Notes: generated from the letters alone by a model not told the origin. A stretch of DNA of 64,000 bases from Novosphingobium chloroacetimidivorans (GCF_014204535.1 NZ_JACHLR010000001.1:186001-250000), one strand, 5' to 3'; positions 38,489-48,297 are shown, counted from the first letter of the stretch. Program-made: numbers and translations.

Positions 38489-39075
38489 ACCCCGGCCTCG
38501 GTGCGGACCGGCGCGGCTATTGCCGTCCGGCTCGGCCGCAGTTGCCGCGCACGATGCTTGCGGCCGATCCAGGCGCGCCAGAACCAGATCGACGCGACGT
38601 AGCCGATCACCGCGCCGACGACCGAGATCACGAACAATCCGATCACGAGCGAAGGCGCCGCATCCGACAAGAGCCAGTAGAGCCACGACTTGATCCCCGC
38701 CCCGCTCTCGTAAAGCGAGTAGAAGGTCGACAGGTCGGCGTGAAATCCCAGGTGGTTGCCGATCCAGATCGAGGCGGCGAGGATGAACGGCGTCGTCGCC
38801 GGGTTCGACAGGAAGGTCATCGCTGCGGCGAGCGGAATGTTGCCGCGCACGGGCACGCACATCAGTGCCGCGCCGATGATCTGGAGGCCCGGGATCATCG
38901 CGAAGATGCCGACGAAGATCCCCGCAGCAACTCCGCGCGGCACCGACCTGCGGGTGAAGCGAAACAGTTCCTGCCGACGCGCGAAGTGAGCAGTGTAGCG
39001 GTTGGCCGCCAGCTGCTCATGCGTGGGCATCTGGCCGTGAAACCACTTCGCGAGACGGGAAAACAGCGTGCTCAT
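38485..39075 (-). CDS. DUF2062 membrane protein
   Basis: 196 residues with three to four hydrophobic segments ([67 protein letters not shown]). The conserved DUF2062 core is [20 protein letters not shown] and [10 protein letters not shown]. Function unknown. Its ATG overlaps the smpB stop and its stop overlaps the cckA start by 4 bp each. Confidence 0.88.
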   Translation of the reverse strand: MSTLFSRLAKWFHGQMPTHEQLAANRYTAHFARRQELFRFTRRSVPRGVAAGIFVGIFAMIPGLQIIGAALMCVPVRGNIPLAAAMTFLSNPATTPFILAASIWIGNHLGFHADLSTFYSLYESGAGIKSWLYWLLSDAAPSLVIGLFVISVVGAVIGYVASIWFWRAWIGRKHRARQLRPSRTAIAAPVRTEAGV

Positions 39076-39554
39076 CCGTGGTCTCGCATGATCCTGCTCT
39101 GCTCGCGCTTCCAGTCGCGCTCCTTGATCGTATTGCGTTTGTCGGCCGCATTCTTGCCGCGCGCAAGCGCGAGTTCCACCTTTGCGCGGCCTCTACCGTT
39201 GAAATAGATCGACAATGGAACAAGCGTCATGCCCTTGCGCTCGACCGCGCCGTGCAGCTTTGCGATCTCGCGCTCCTTCAGCAGCAGCTTGCGGGGCCGC
39301 TTGGGAACATGGTTAAAGCGGTTGCCGTGGCTGAACTCGGGCACGTTGGAGTTCACCAGCCAGACCTCTCCCTTGGCGACCTCGGCATAGGCCTCCGCGA
39401 TCGACCCCTCACCGAAGCGCAGCGATTTGACCTCGGTGCCGGTAAGCATGATGCCGGCCTCGTAGACGTCGTCGATGAAGTACTCGAAGCGGGCGCGGCG
39501 GTTCTCCGCCACGATCTTCGTCTTTTCGAATTCTTTGTGCTGAGGGCGGGCCAT
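39072..39554 (-). CDS. smpB: SsrA-binding protein SmpB
   Basis: 160 residues from the ATG at 39554 (an open 10-codon extension upstream is not conserved). It binds tmRNA and brings it to stalled ribosomes for trans-translation. Signature segments: [34 protein letters not shown], and the basic C-terminal tail [16 protein letters not shown]. It lies in a row with DUF2062-cckA, downstream of dapA. Confidence 0.96.
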   Translation of the reverse strand: MARPQHKEFEKTKIVAENRRARFEYFIDDVYEAGIMLTGTEVKSLRFGEGSIAEAYAEVAKGEVWLVNSNVPEFSHGNRFNHVPKRPRKLLLKEREIAKLHGAVERKGMTLVPLSIYFNGRGRAKVELALARGKNAADKRNTIKERDWKREQSRIMRDHG

Positions 39555-39748
39555 GAGGGGGCATGTAGGTGCACGCCGCGGCAAAATAAATCATGAACGG
39601 TCGCGGCGCGAAAATAGACTTCGGGGTGAAGCGTGGCCTGCCGGGCTCAAGCCGACCAGGCATGACCCAGGGTCGGCTTCGTCTTGTCGCAGGTGATTGG
39701 CGAGGCACGGCGCCTTTGGCGGCCAGATGCAGCGTCGGCGAAATCGGT

Positions 39749-39771
39749 CCCGGGTCGAGCCCGGGACGACG
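39749..39771. repeat. REP-type palindrome, CCCGGGTC family, second copy
   Basis: CCCGGGTCGAGCCCGGGACG, one base different from the copy at 34138-34161, located in the 222-base dapA-smpB gap. A diverged half-copy (GCCGGGCTCAAGCC) lies at about 39640-39655. Confidence 0.8.
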
Positions 39772-39776
39772 TTACC

Positions 39777-40658
39777 TTACAGCAGCCCGGCATGCTCCAG
39801 CGCTGCATCGACTGCGGCGCGGGCCTTGTCGCTGCACGGGACCAGCGGCAGGCGCAGCTCGTTCTCGATCCAGTCGTGCACTTGCGCCAGCGCGTACTTG
39901 CACGGGCCCGGCGAGCTGTCCTCGAACATGGCGTAGTGGAGCGGGTAGAGCTTGTCGTTAAGGTCGCGCGCGCGCTCCAGGTCGTTGGCGGCGCAGGCGG
40001 CCTGGAAATCGGCGCAGAGCCTGGGCGCGACATTGGCAGTGACGGAGATGCATCCGACCCCGCCCGCGGCATTGAATGGCAAGGCCAGCTCATCGTCGCC
40101 CGACAGCTGGGCGAACTGCTTGCCGATGCCCATGCGATGGTCGGTCACGCGGCTGAGGTCGCCGCTGGCATCCTTGATGCCGACGAAGGTGTTGGGGAAT
40201 CGACGCGCCAGTTCGCAGACCGTCTCGGGCTGCAGGTCGGTCACCGTGCGGCCGGGCACGTTGTAGAGCACGATCGGCAGGTCGTTGTGCTCTGCAAGGT
40301 AGGAGAAGTGAGCGAGCAGCCCCTCCTGGCTCGGCCGGTTATAATAGGGTGCGACGACCAGAGCGGCGGCGGCGCCGGACTTCTTCGAGAAATTCATGTG
40401 GAGAAGTGCGTTGCTGGTATCGTTGCTGCCGCACCCCGCGATCACCGGCACCCGGCCGGCGGCCTGCTCCACGCAAACTTCGATCACGCGGTGGTGCTCG
40501 GCGTTGGAGAGCGTGGAGTTCTCGCCCGTCGTGCCGCACGGCACCAGCGCCGACGATCCGTTCTCGATCTGCCATTCGACCAGCTTGCGGAACGCACCCT
40601 CATCGAACGCGCCATCGCGAAATGGGGTGACGAGTGCCGGAATCGAACCCGAGAACAT
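39777..40658 (-). CDS. dapA: 4-hydroxy-tetrahydrodipicolinate synthase
   Basis: 293 residues. First step of lysine/diaminopimelate synthesis, condensing pyruvate with aspartate semialdehyde. Pyruvate-binding K162 in GIKDASGD, proton-relay Tyr132 in IVLYNVPGRT, and the GTTGE motif (residues 42-46) are all present. Divergent from the lytic transglycosylase gene by 112 bp. In the minus strand it precedes smpB, a common alphaproteobacterial order. Confidence 0.97.
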   Translation of the reverse strand: MFSGSIPALVTPFRDGAFDEGAFRKLVEWQIENGSSALVPCGTTGENSTLSNAEHHRVIEVCVEQAAGRVPVIAGCGSNDTSNALLHMNFSKKSGAAAALVVAPYYNRPSQEGLLAHFSYLAEHNDLPIVLYNVPGRTVTDLQPETVCELARRFPNTFVGIKDASGDLSRVTDHRMGIGKQFAQLSGDDELALPFNAAGGVGCISVTANVAPRLCADFQAACAANDLERARDLNDKLYPLHYAMFEDSSPGPCKYALAQVHDWIENELRLPLVPCSDKARAAVDAALEHAGLL

Positions 40659-40770
40659 GGACTTCGCCTTTGCTGTTGGTCATCAGGGGGGCGCACACGC
40701 CTGCCAGCAACAGCAGGCGGCCACCATGAGACTTGATCATTCAGGGCCTGATAAGGAGCCTTTCCCGAAA

Positions 40771-42759
40771 ATGTCCAGCATGCTGCGCGCCTCCGCCTGT
40801 CTACTGCTGACATCGGCCTTCTGCTTCGCAAACCCTGTCTCGGCTCAGAACACGAGCATGGGCACAGGAACCGGAGGAGCCGAGTGGGACCGCGCGCGGG
40901 CCGCGCAGATGCAGGTCCACGACATGGCGACGCATCAATCGATCGATCGCTGGAAGTTGCTGACCTCCAGCGATCGGATGGGTTTCGACGCCTATTCCTC
41001 GTTCCTGATGACCTATCCCGGCTATCCGCAGGAGGAGAAGCTGCGGGGTTATGCCGAAAAGGCGCTGGCCAACGAATCGCCCGATTCTTCGCGGCTGATC
41101 GCGTTCTTCGACCGCTTTCCACCGCTGAGCAGCCAGGCGGCCGGTCGCTATGCGACGGCGCTGACGTACGCCCGCCGCGCGGATGCCAGCCAGCGTGCGT
41201 CGATCGCCTGGCGTGCGGGCTCGCTGAACGCGAACGACGAAGCGACGCTGCTCTCGTTCTACCGCGATCGCTTCACCACCGACGACCACGACGCGCGCAT
41301 GAATGCGCTGCTCTGGCAGAGTGAGACGTCGCAGGCAGAGCGGCAGGTCTCGTTCGTCTCGGCCGCGCGGCGCGGTGCCTACATGGAGCGCCTCTCGCTG
41401 CTGCAAGGCGCGGCCCCAGGCTCGCTCGGGATGCCGATCGGCGCCGAGCTGCTGCGCGATCCGGGCTATATCTACAATCGGTCGGTACAGGCCCGCAATA
41501 GTGGCAACCTGCCCGCCGCGATCAGCCTGCTGGCCACTCGCGCGCCGCTTGCCCAACCGGTGCCTGAGCCCGAGAAGTGGGTGCGTGAGCTGCTGACCGC
41601 CGCCAAGGGCGCGGGTGCCGATCCGGCGGTGCGCATCGCGTCGTCGATCGACGATGCCTTCGCGCCCGGCACGGATATCTCCAAGCTCTCGTTCCGGGTG
41701 CGTGACGATTACACGACGCTTGTCTGGCTGGGCGGCACCAAGGCACTGTGGGAGCTGCGCGACCCCCGCCGCGCCGCGCCGCTGTTCTACCGCTATGGTG
41801 CGGCCGCGCAAACGCCGGGCACGCGTTCCAAGGGCTTCTATTGGGCGGGCCGCGCCCTGGCGCAAGGCGGCGACACGGCCGGAGCCAATCGCTACTTCGA
41901 AATGGCGGCGCGCTACCCGGAGGCGTTTTACGGGCAGCTTTCGCTCGAGCGGCTCGGCCGTCCGATGCCCAACCTCGACGTCATGCCGCAGGCCCGCCCG
42001 ACCAGCGCCGAACGCGCGACGTTCCAGGCCAAGCCAATCACCCGCGCGGTCCGCGACGTCGCTCGCGATGGCGACTGGCGCACCGGCGTGCAGTTCTACC
42101 GCGAAATCTCGGACCAGGCGCAGTCCGAGGCCGACCACGTGCTCGTCGCCGATCTCGCGCGCGAAATCGGCCGGCGCGACCTGGGCGTGATCCTCGGCCA
42201 ATCGGCACATGCGGACGGCTACACCAGCTTCGGACGGATTTCGTTTCCCGAAATGCCGGTTCCGCCCGGCGGCAACTGGGTCATGGCGCATGCCCTCACC
42301 CGGCAGGAAAGCCAGTTCGCGCAGAACGCCGTCAGCCACGCGGGCGCTCGCGGGCTGATGCAGCTGATGCCGGGAACCGCGCGCGAGCAGGCGGGCAAGA
42401 TGGGACTGGGTTACAGCGTCGAGTCGCTGATCTCCGACCCAACCTACAACGTCCGACTCGGCGACGGCTATTTCGGACGGATGATGGACTATTTCGGCGG
42501 GGCGACGCCGCTGGCGGTGGGCGCCTACAACGCCGGAGCCGGAAACGTGAACAAATGGCTGCGTGCCAATGGCGACCCGCGCACCGGCAGCGTCGACTGG
42601 ATCGACTGGATCGAGCGCATTCCGATCTACGAGACCAAGAACTACATCCAGCGCGTGCTGGAGAATGCCGTGGTCTACCAGAGCATGCACCCGGAGCGCG
42701 GCTATTACCGCGGCAGTACGCCGCTGAGCAATCTGCTGGGCAAGCGAACTCCGGGCTAG
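40771..42759 (+). CDS. soluble lytic murein transglycosylase (Slt70-like)
   Basis: 662 residues from the ATG at 40771 (AAGGAG lies 12 bases upstream, slightly long). Signal peptide RASACLLLTSAFCFANPVSAQ. A long alpha-helical superhelix (about residues 40-480, TPR/U-domain-like) precedes the catalytic GH23 domain. The catalytic Glu is in LTRQESQF, followed by GARGLMQLMPGTA and NVRLGDGYFGRM, AYNAGAGNVNKW. It cleaves glycan strands with 1,6-anhydro product formation in the periplasm. The downstream gap holds an inverted repeat. Confidence 0.93.
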   Translation: MSSMLRASACLLLTSAFCFANPVSAQNTSMGTGTGGAEWDRARAAQMQVHDMATHQSIDRWKLLTSSDRMGFDAYSSFLMTYPGYPQEEKLRGYAEKALANESPDSSRLIAFFDRFPPLSSQAAGRYATALTYARRADASQRASIAWRAGSLNANDEATLLSFYRDRFTTDDHDARMNALLWQSETSQAERQVSFVSAARRGAYMERLSLLQGAAPGSLGMPIGAELLRDPGYIYNRSVQARNSGNLPAAISLLATRAPLAQPVPEPEKWVRELLTAAKGAGADPAVRIASSIDDAFAPGTDISKLSFRVRDDYTTLVWLGGTKALWELRDPRRAAPLFYRYGAAAQTPGTRSKGFYWAGRALAQGGDTAGANRYFEMAARYPEAFYGQLSLERLGRPMPNLDVMPQARPTSAERATFQAKPITRAVRDVARDGDWRTGVQFYREISDQAQSEADHVLVADLAREIGRRDLGVILGQSAHADGYTSFGRISFPEMPVPPGGNWVMAHALTRQESQFAQNAVSHAGARGLMQLMPGTAREQAGKMGLGYSVESLISDPTYNVRLGDGYFGRMMDYFGGATPLAVGAYNAGAGNVNKWLRANGDPRTGSVDWIDWIERIPIYETKNYIQRVLENAVVYQSMHPERGYYRGSTPLSNLLGKRTPG

Positions 42760-42791
42760 CCCCGGCCCGGTACGGACCTCCCCTCTCCTAT

Positions 42792-42854
42792 TGTGCCGAG
42801 CGAAGTCGATACGCGGAGAGCCCGGGGCAAGCGCGTCTCGGCCTTTGCTCGACA
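42792..42854. repeat. palindromic repeat of the GTGTCGAGCGAAGTCGA family
   Basis: The arms 42792-42815 and 42832-42854 are imperfect inverted copies around TGTCGAGC-AAG/CTT-GCTCGACA. They lie between the transglycosylase and greB genes, and I recognise this class as a common intergenic repeat of sphingomonads. Confidence 0.65.
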
Positions 42855-42884
42855 CGAACGGAGCACCATCGCTGATCAGGTATC

Positions 42885-43370
42885 ATGCAGAATAACGGCC
42901 CACCCATTTCGCCCGCAGGCATGGCCGCCTTGCGCGCCCGCTACGATCACCTGCTTGGCAAGGAGCGACCCGAGATCGTCGAGATCGTCAGCTGGGCGGC
43001 AGGCAACGGCGATCGATCCGAGAACGGCGACTATCTCTACGGTCGCAAGCGCATGCGCGAGATCGACCGGGAACTCGCTTATCTCGCACGGCGAATGAAG
43101 GCCTTGCGCGTGGTCGATCCGGCGCGCCAGGACGAGCGTGGCAAGGTCTTCTTCGGTGCCACGGTCGTGCTCGCCGACGAGGACGACGTGCACCTTACCA
43201 TGACGATCGTGGGCGACGACGAGCAGGATGCCGCCGCCGGCCTGATCGGCTGGAGCGCACCGCTCGCAAGGGCTTTGCGGGGCGCTCAGGTGGGTGACTT
43301 GCGAACCGTGCGCCTGCCCGCCGGAGAGAAGGAGTGGGAAGTGCTGAAGATCAATTATCCTGATCTCTGA
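42885..43370 (+). CDS. greB: transcript cleavage factor GreB
   Basis: 161 residues. The N-terminal coiled-coil hairpin carries the acidic tip GDRSENGDY, and DYLYGRKRMREIDRELAYLARRMKAL after it is GreB-like. The C-terminal FKBP-like domain ends VLKINYPDL. It rescues backtracked RNA polymerase by inserting the acidic tip in the secondary channel. The next gene, a mini coiled-coil protein, starts 69 bp downstream. Confidence 0.95.
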   Translation: MQNNGPPISPAGMAALRARYDHLLGKERPEIVEIVSWAAGNGDRSENGDYLYGRKRMREIDRELAYLARRMKALRVVDPARQDERGKVFFGATVVLADEDDVHLTMTIVGDDEQDAAAGLIGWSAPLARALRGAQVGDLRTVRLPAGEKEWEVLKINYPDL

Positions 43371-43439
43371 ACCAAGGAGCACTTGGCTCCGACCTCTTCC
43401 AAGCCTATGATGCGTGTCGGGTACGCGGGGAAAAGATAC

Positions 43440-43655
43440 ATGACCGACAAGACAGAGCAGGATCTGCGCCATTCGCTCGGCAACGCGCGGGCGGAAACCG
43501 AAGCGCTCAAGAGCATGCTGGGCAAGGCTGCCGAACGCCTGGAGGAAATCGTCGAGGCCGACTGCTCCGACGATGAACAGGCCAAGGCCCTGGCCACCGC
43601 GCAGCGCCTGCGCAAGGTGATCGAGCGAACCGAGAACAAGGACACCGCCGCCTGA
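43440..43655 (+). CDS. small coiled-coil protein of unknown function
   Basis: 71 residues from the ATG at 43440 with GGGGAAAAG upstream. Nearly all helix-forming, with a heptad-like pattern (LRHSLGNARAETEALKSMLG, AAERLEEIVEADCSDDEQAKALATAQRLRKVIERTENK) and one cysteine. No signal peptide. I recognise no named family. The position just after greB suggests the two could be co-transcribed. Confidence 0.7.
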   Translation: MTDKTEQDLRHSLGNARAETEALKSMLGKAAERLEEIVEADCSDDEQAKALATAQRLRKVIERTENKDTAA

Positions 43656-43823
43656 GATTTCCGCTCCTCGTTGCAGGAGCGGTTCTCGAAAGCGTGCGCT
43701 AATCGCCCGCTCAGAATCAACTTGGCGGACGAACCGCGCTCAAGCATATTCCGGAGGCACGCCAACATAACCGCACTTCGGCCACGCAGGCCGAGGATGC
43801 GCCGGCATCGGGAGAGCGCATTC

Positions 43824-44807
43824 ATGTCAGACATCACCATCCGCAACTTGCGTGACGACCTCAGCTTCGGTGCCCTCGTCACGGGCCTGGACTGGTCCAA
43901 CATTGAGGACGAGACAACGCGCCAGTCCTTGCGCGACACTTTCGCCGAGCGGGGCTTGATCGTGTTCAAGGACATGGAGCCCTCTGCCCGCATGCAGGTG
44001 GCGGTGAGCAAGGTGTTCGGCCCGCTCAAGGATCACCCGACCAAGACCACGCCGCGCGACAAGGAGACCGGCGAGGAAGCCCAAGGCGTGATCGACATGC
44101 ACTACAGGCCCGATCCGGAGAACCCGGAGGCGGGCGAAGGTCTGGTCGAGTACAAGGGCGAAGTCCTGGCGCGGTACTCGCCCTGGCACTTCGACCACTG
44201 CTACAACGACGAGCTGAATTATGCCGGCGTCCTTCGCGCGCCGATCAACGCGCCGACCGGCGGCCGCACCGGCTTCATGGACGGCGTCGAGCTCTACCGC
44301 CAGTTCCCCCAGGCCCTGCGCGACAAGCTGGAGGGCAAGAACGTGATCTACACGCTCGACACCCGCCTTTCGAAGATGAAGTACGGCGTCAACTTCAAGC
44401 CCCTGACGGAAAACAGCGGCAATATCGCCCTGCTCAAGGAAGTCGCGATCTTCCCGCGCGCCATGCACCCGGCGGTCTGGGAGCGTGAGACCGGCGAGAA
44501 GGTGCTCCACTTCGGCCCGTGGATGGCTGTGGCACTGGCGCACCATGAAGATGCCGAAGGCGACGCGCTGCTGAACGAAGTCGCGCACGAGATGAACCGC
44601 CTAGGCGAAGGCACCACCGCCTACTGGCACGACTGGTTGCCAACCGACATGGTGATCTGGGACAACCATCGCATGCTCCACGCGGTGGAAGGCTGCAGCG
44701 CCCGCTACGAGCGCCAGACGCTGCGCACCACGATCAAGGGCGACTATGGCCTGGGCTACTTCGAGGACGGCAAGAAGATCGGCGAAGTCTACCGCGAGGT
44801 CGCCTGA
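43824..44807 (+). CDS. TauD/TfdA-family Fe(II)/2-oxoglutarate-dependent dioxygenase
   Basis: 327 residues from the ATG at 43824 (MSDITIRNLRDDLSFGALVTGLDW, conserved start). The metal ligands are H122 and D124 in WHFDH and the distal histidine in LHAVEGCSARYERQTLRTTI, whose arginine would bind 2-oxoglutarate. Members hydroxylate sulfonates, phenoxyacids and other substrates; the substrate here cannot be deduced. No sulfonate transporter genes are nearby. It lies 168 bp after the coiled-coil gene. Confidence 0.9.
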   Translation: MSDITIRNLRDDLSFGALVTGLDWSNIEDETTRQSLRDTFAERGLIVFKDMEPSARMQVAVSKVFGPLKDHPTKTTPRDKETGEEAQGVIDMHYRPDPENPEAGEGLVEYKGEVLARYSPWHFDHCYNDELNYAGVLRAPINAPTGGRTGFMDGVELYRQFPQALRDKLEGKNVIYTLDTRLSKMKYGVNFKPLTENSGNIALLKEVAIFPRAMHPAVWERETGEKVLHFGPWMAVALAHHEDAEGDALLNEVAHEMNRLGEGTTAYWHDWLPTDMVIWDNHRMLHAVEGCSARYERQTLRTTIKGDYGLGYFEDGKKIGEVYREVA

Positions 44808-44867
44808 TCGCCGCGGAGCGAGGATGGGGCTTGCCGGCGATCATCGCCTTCTGCGAGTGAGCACCGC

Positions 44868-45380
44868 ATGCCCCACCGTTCGACCGCCCTGCCCCGCCTG
44901 ATCGTCACGCTGCTGGTCGTGACTGCCGGCGCGACTCCCCTCGCTGCACGTGACAGCCTGGGACTCTACGCAAGCTGGGGTGCCTTCCGCGATCCCGTCT
45001 CGCCGCGATGCTATGCGATCGCCATGGCAGAGCCCAGCGCCATGCGGCGCGACTATCAGCCTTATGCCGCCATCGGCACCTGGCCGCGTCGCGGTGTGCG
45101 CAACCAGGTCCACTTCCGCGTTTCGCGCAGGCTCGCTCCGGGTCGACCGATCGTGCTGACGGTAGGCGACCGGCGCTTCCAACTGATTGGCGGCGGCGGG
45201 GATGCCTGGGCGGTGAACAATGGCGACAATGCCGCGATCGTGGCTGCCATGCGCTCGGCATCGACGATGCGGGTAAGTGCGCGCGACGCTCAAGGACGCA
45301 GCTTCGGGAACAGCTGGGCGCTTGCGGGCGCGGCATCGGCCATGGATGCAGCCTCGATTGGCTGCGCTCGGCTGGATTGA
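44868..45380 (+). CDS. secreted protein of unknown function
   Basis: 170 residues with a signal peptide (RLIVTLLVVTAGATPLAA). The mature part has RCYAIAMAEPS and PIVLTVGDRRFQLIGGGGDAWAV, a pattern of short strands loosely similar to IalB/invasion-associated proteins. The C-terminal cysteine (IGCARLD) may pair with the one in PRCYA. Family not established. It lies 60 bp after the dioxygenase gene. Confidence 0.72.
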   Translation: MPHRSTALPRLIVTLLVVTAGATPLAARDSLGLYASWGAFRDPVSPRCYAIAMAEPSAMRRDYQPYAAIGTWPRRGVRNQVHFRVSRRLAPGRPIVLTVGDRRFQLIGGGGDAWAVNNGDNAAIVAAMRSASTMRVSARDAQGRSFGNSWALAGAASAMDAASIGCARLD

Positions 45381-45425
45381 GGCGCGGTCGAACCGGAACT
45401 CGGTCACGCTGGTTCTGCAACAGAA

Positions 45426-45449
45426 AGGGCGGAGCCTCGGCCCCGCCCT
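45426..45449 (-). terminator. terminator between convergent genes
   Basis: A 7-bp stem AGGGCGG/CCGCCCT with a GC-rich loop, 22 bases beyond the beta-barrel gene's stop; on the minus strand it is followed by TTTCTG. Confidence 0.6.
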
Positions 45450-45470
45450 CCCTTGTTCGCCAGAGTCAGC

Positions 45471-46145
45471 TCAGAAGCGGTAGCCGACGGCGGCCACGAC
45501 CTGGTGTCGGTCGAGGTCGACGTTGAAGCGATCGCTGTCCGGCACGTCGTCGCGGAAATCGGCTTCGGCCTTCGAGTAGTTCGAATAGCGGTACTCGAGC
45601 TTGGCGAAGGTGTTGGTTCCGAACTTCTGCTCCACGCCCGCACCCAGGCGCCAGCCGTCCGCGTCGAGGTTGATGCGCGACGAGTTGGTGCCGTCAGTGC
45701 CAAGAACACCGAAGCGGGCATTGGTGTAGCCGCCCTTGACATAAAGCAGCGTGCTCGGCGCAGCCTTGAAGCCGGCGCGGGCACCGACGTAGAGGTCCCG
45801 CTTGGCGTTCACGTTGCCGAGGCCGAAGTTCTCCGGATCGCCGTTGTCGAAGCGGGTCTTGGCCGTGCTGTCGGTGAACTCGCCCTGCGCGCCCAGCACC
45901 ACCTTGCCGAAGTCGTAGTCGTAGCCCGCGCCCACGCCGTACAGGAAACCGTCGGCCTTATCGCGCGCCGTGGCGCTCACCCGGTCGTCGATGCTGCTGC
46001 CGGCCTTGTTGATGTCATAGCCGGCAATCGCCTCGACATAGGGTCCGGTGAAGGAGGTGTCCGTGCTCTGCGCCATGGCAGGAGCGGAGACGCCAAGGGC
46101 GAGCGATGCGCTGGCGGTCGCCAGGCTGACGAGTACTTTTTTCAT
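45471..46145 (-). CDS. outer-membrane beta-barrel protein (Omp25/OmpW-like, porin-family)
   Basis: 224 residues from the ATG at 46145 (GGAG eight bases upstream; an ATG four codons earlier is less favoured). Signal peptide KKVLVSLATASASLALGVSAPAMAQ. The mature part alternates hydrophobic and polar residues in eight or so strands (GPYVEAIAGYD, GVGAGYDYDF, VVLGAQGEF, LYVGARAGFK, LLYVKGGYT, WRLGAGVEQKF, AKLEYRYSNY) and ends HQVVAAVGYRF, a C-terminal Phe typical of BAM substrates. Confidence 0.88.
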   Translation of the reverse strand: MKKVLVSLATASASLALGVSAPAMAQSTDTSFTGPYVEAIAGYDINKAGSSIDDRVSATARDKADGFLYGVGAGYDYDFGKVVLGAQGEFTDSTAKTRFDNGDPENFGLGNVNAKRDLYVGARAGFKAAPSTLLYVKGGYTNARFGVLGTDGTNSSRINLDADGWRLGAGVEQKFGTNTFAKLEYRYSNYSKAEADFRDDVPDSDRFNVDLDRHQVVAAVGYRF

Positions 46146-46386
46146 AATCAACTCCATAGTCCGTTCGGTTTGTTGCCGCCGGACCTGGAGAATGCACTGC
46201 GCTGCAGCGGAGTTTCATGAACCTAAGACAACGAAAAGGCTGATGTTTTTGCGCAACACACCATAGACGAAGCGAGTTGATGCTGCGATTGCGGGCGGCA
46301 ACCGGATCGCGCATCGCAGGTTCCGCAGGCGCGCATCGGCGCGCGACTTTCAACTCGGGGCCCGATGCCCTATATGGCGCTCAACC

Positions 46387-47673
46387 ATGGCCGATACTCA
46401 ACTCATGACAATCCCGGGTCACATCGATCCGGTCCCGCTGCCGCGTCCCGATCTGGTCGAGGGCGTCACGCCGCGCGCGGATGGGCGTACCGACCTGATC
46501 GGCTTGCCCAAGAAGCGGATTGCCGAGTTGTTCGCCACGGCTGGCCTGGATGCCAAGCAGGCGAAGCTGCGTGCCAAGCAGGTCTTCCATTGGCTCTACC
46601 ATCGCGGCGTGACCGACTTTGCCGAGATGACCGATATCGCCAAGACCATGCGCCCCTGGCTGGCCGAGCGGTTCGTGATCGGCCGGCCGGAGATCGTCGA
46701 GGCTCAGCACTCGACCGACGGCACCCGCAAATGGTTGCTGCGCACCCCCGATGGCCACGACTTCGAGATGGTGTTCATCCCCGACGCGGACCGCGGCACG
46801 CTGTGCGTTTCGAGCCAGGTCGGCTGCACTCTGAACTGCCGCTTCTGTCATACCGGCACGATGCGGCTGGTGCGCAATCTGACGGTGGGCGAGATCGTCG
46901 GCCAGGTCATGCTTGCGCGCGACTCGCTGGGCGAGTGGCCGAAGGGTGGCGATGCGGCGGCGCTCGGCACAAGGACCGGTCTCGACGACGACGAGGACGA
47001 AGGCTCTTACACCTCCGACGGGCGGCTGCTCACCAATATCGTGATGATGGGCATGGGCGAGCCGCTCTACAATTTCGACAACGTTCGCGATGCGCTCAAG
47101 CTGGTGATGGACGGCGACGGGCTTGCCTTGTCCAAGCGCCGGATCACGCTTTCGACTTCGGGCGTGGTGCCGAAGATGGCGCAATGCGGCGAGGAAATCG
47201 GCGTCAACCTGGCGGTTTCGCTTCATGCCGTGACCAAGGATGTGCGCGACGAGATCGTGCCGATCAACCGCAAGTACGGCATCGAGGAACTGCTGCAGGC
47301 CTGCGCCGATTACCCCGGCGCCAGCAATGCACGGCGGATCACTTTCGAATACGTGATGCTGAAGGACAAGAATGACAGCGACGATGACGCGCGCGAACTG
47401 GTCCGCCTGATCAAGCACTACAAGCTGCCGGCCAAGGTCAATCTCATCCCGTTCAATCCATGGCCCGGCGCTCCGTACGAATGCTCCACGCCTGAGCGCA
47501 TCCGCCGCTTTTCCGACATCGTGTTCGAAGCGGGAATCTCGGCGCCCGTGCGCACGCCGCGCGGTCGCGACATCGACGCGGCCTGCGGCCAGCTGAAGAC
47601 GGCGGCGGAGAAGAAGAGCCGAGCCGAACTCGATCGTCTCTATGAGGAAAAGCAGGCCGCGCTGGCGGATTGA
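46387..47673 (+). CDS. rlmN: 23S rRNA/tRNA (adenine-C2)-methyltransferase RlmN
   Basis: 428 residues. Radical-SAM enzyme that methylates A2503 of 23S rRNA and some tRNAs. CxxxCxxC motif in [23 protein letters not shown], and the catalytic cysteine in the C-terminal [22 protein letters not shown] short acidic insert ([15 protein letters not shown], about residues 199-213) is the only departure from the E. coli layout; I believe this insert is seen in other sphingomonads. Confidence 0.96.
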   Translation: MADTQLMTIPGHIDPVPLPRPDLVEGVTPRADGRTDLIGLPKKRIAELFATAGLDAKQAKLRAKQVFHWLYHRGVTDFAEMTDIAKTMRPWLAERFVIGRPEIVEAQHSTDGTRKWLLRTPDGHDFEMVFIPDADRGTLCVSSQVGCTLNCRFCHTGTMRLVRNLTVGEIVGQVMLARDSLGEWPKGGDAAALGTRTGLDDDEDEGSYTSDGRLLTNIVMMGMGEPLYNFDNVRDALKLVMDGDGLALSKRRITLSTSGVVPKMAQCGEEIGVNLAVSLHAVTKDVRDEIVPINRKYGIEELLQACADYPGASNARRITFEYVMLKDKNDSDDDARELVRLIKHYKLPAKVNLIPFNPWPGAPYECSTPERIRRFSDIVFEAGISAPVRTPRGRDIDAACGQLKTAAEKKSRAELDRLYEEKQAALAD

Positions 47674-47818
47674 TCGTCGGGTATCTCAGCTCACCGCGTG
47701 AAAGGCTCGCTTGAACGCGCAAGGGCCGGGGTGCGGGGTCGTTCATCTGACGTTGTGGATCAATGAACGAAGTATGGCGTTACCCCATCACCAAGCGCAA
47801 TTACTGAGGGCAACCACC

Positions 47819-48148
47819 ATGCGTAAACTCGTTCTCACCGCTCTTCTCGCGGCTGTCACCGTTCCGGTCATGACCAGCGAACCCGCCGAAGCACGCCGCC
47901 GTGACGACCGCCGTTACTATCAGACCGACAACGGCGTGCGCTACTGGCGCGGCAATGACGGTCGTTACCGCTGCCGCAAGTCGAACGGCACCACCGGCCT
48001 GCTGATCGGCGGCGTTGGTGGCGCCCTCCTGGGCCGCACCATCGACGGTGGTCGCGACAAGACGTTGGGCACCGTCCTCGGCGCTGGCGCCGGCGCCTTG
48101 CTCGGCCGCGAAGTGGACCGCAACAACTCGCGTCCGCGCTGCCGCTAA
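47819..48148 (+). CDS. secreted glycine-zipper 2TM-domain protein
   Basis: 109 residues from the ATG at 47819. Signal peptide RKLVLTALLAAVTVPVMTSEPAEA, then a basic, Tyr/Arg-rich segment (RRRDDRRYYQTDNGVRYWRG) and a glycine-zipper (GLLIGGVGGALLGRTIDGG...LGTVLGAGAGALLGREVD) of the 17-kDa antigen/Gly-zipper 2TM class. Outer-membrane or envelope location is expected. A strong terminator follows 20 bases downstream. Confidence 0.88.
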   Translation: MRKLVLTALLAAVTVPVMTSEPAEARRRDDRRYYQTDNGVRYWRGNDGRYRCRKSNGTTGLLIGGVGGALLGRTIDGGRDKTLGTVLGAGAGALLGREVDRNNSRPRCR

Positions 48149-48168
48149 GCCGACCTGAGTTCCCCTGC

Positions 48169-48200
48169 AAAGGCGCGTCGTTCTCGAACGGCGCGCCTTT
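48169..48200 (+). terminator. terminator of the glycine-zipper gene
   Basis: AAAGGCGCG-T-CGTTC-TC-GAACG-G-CGCGCCTTT: a 9-bp and a 5-bp stem with one mismatched pair between them, ending in TTT. Confidence 0.8.
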
Positions 48201-48297
48201 CGCATGTGCGATGGTTCGCAACGTCGCTTTCCTCCTGTGCGTCCCTGTGCTCGAACCCTGATCAGCGCGGTAGAGGTGAACGTATGCAAGGCATTCG

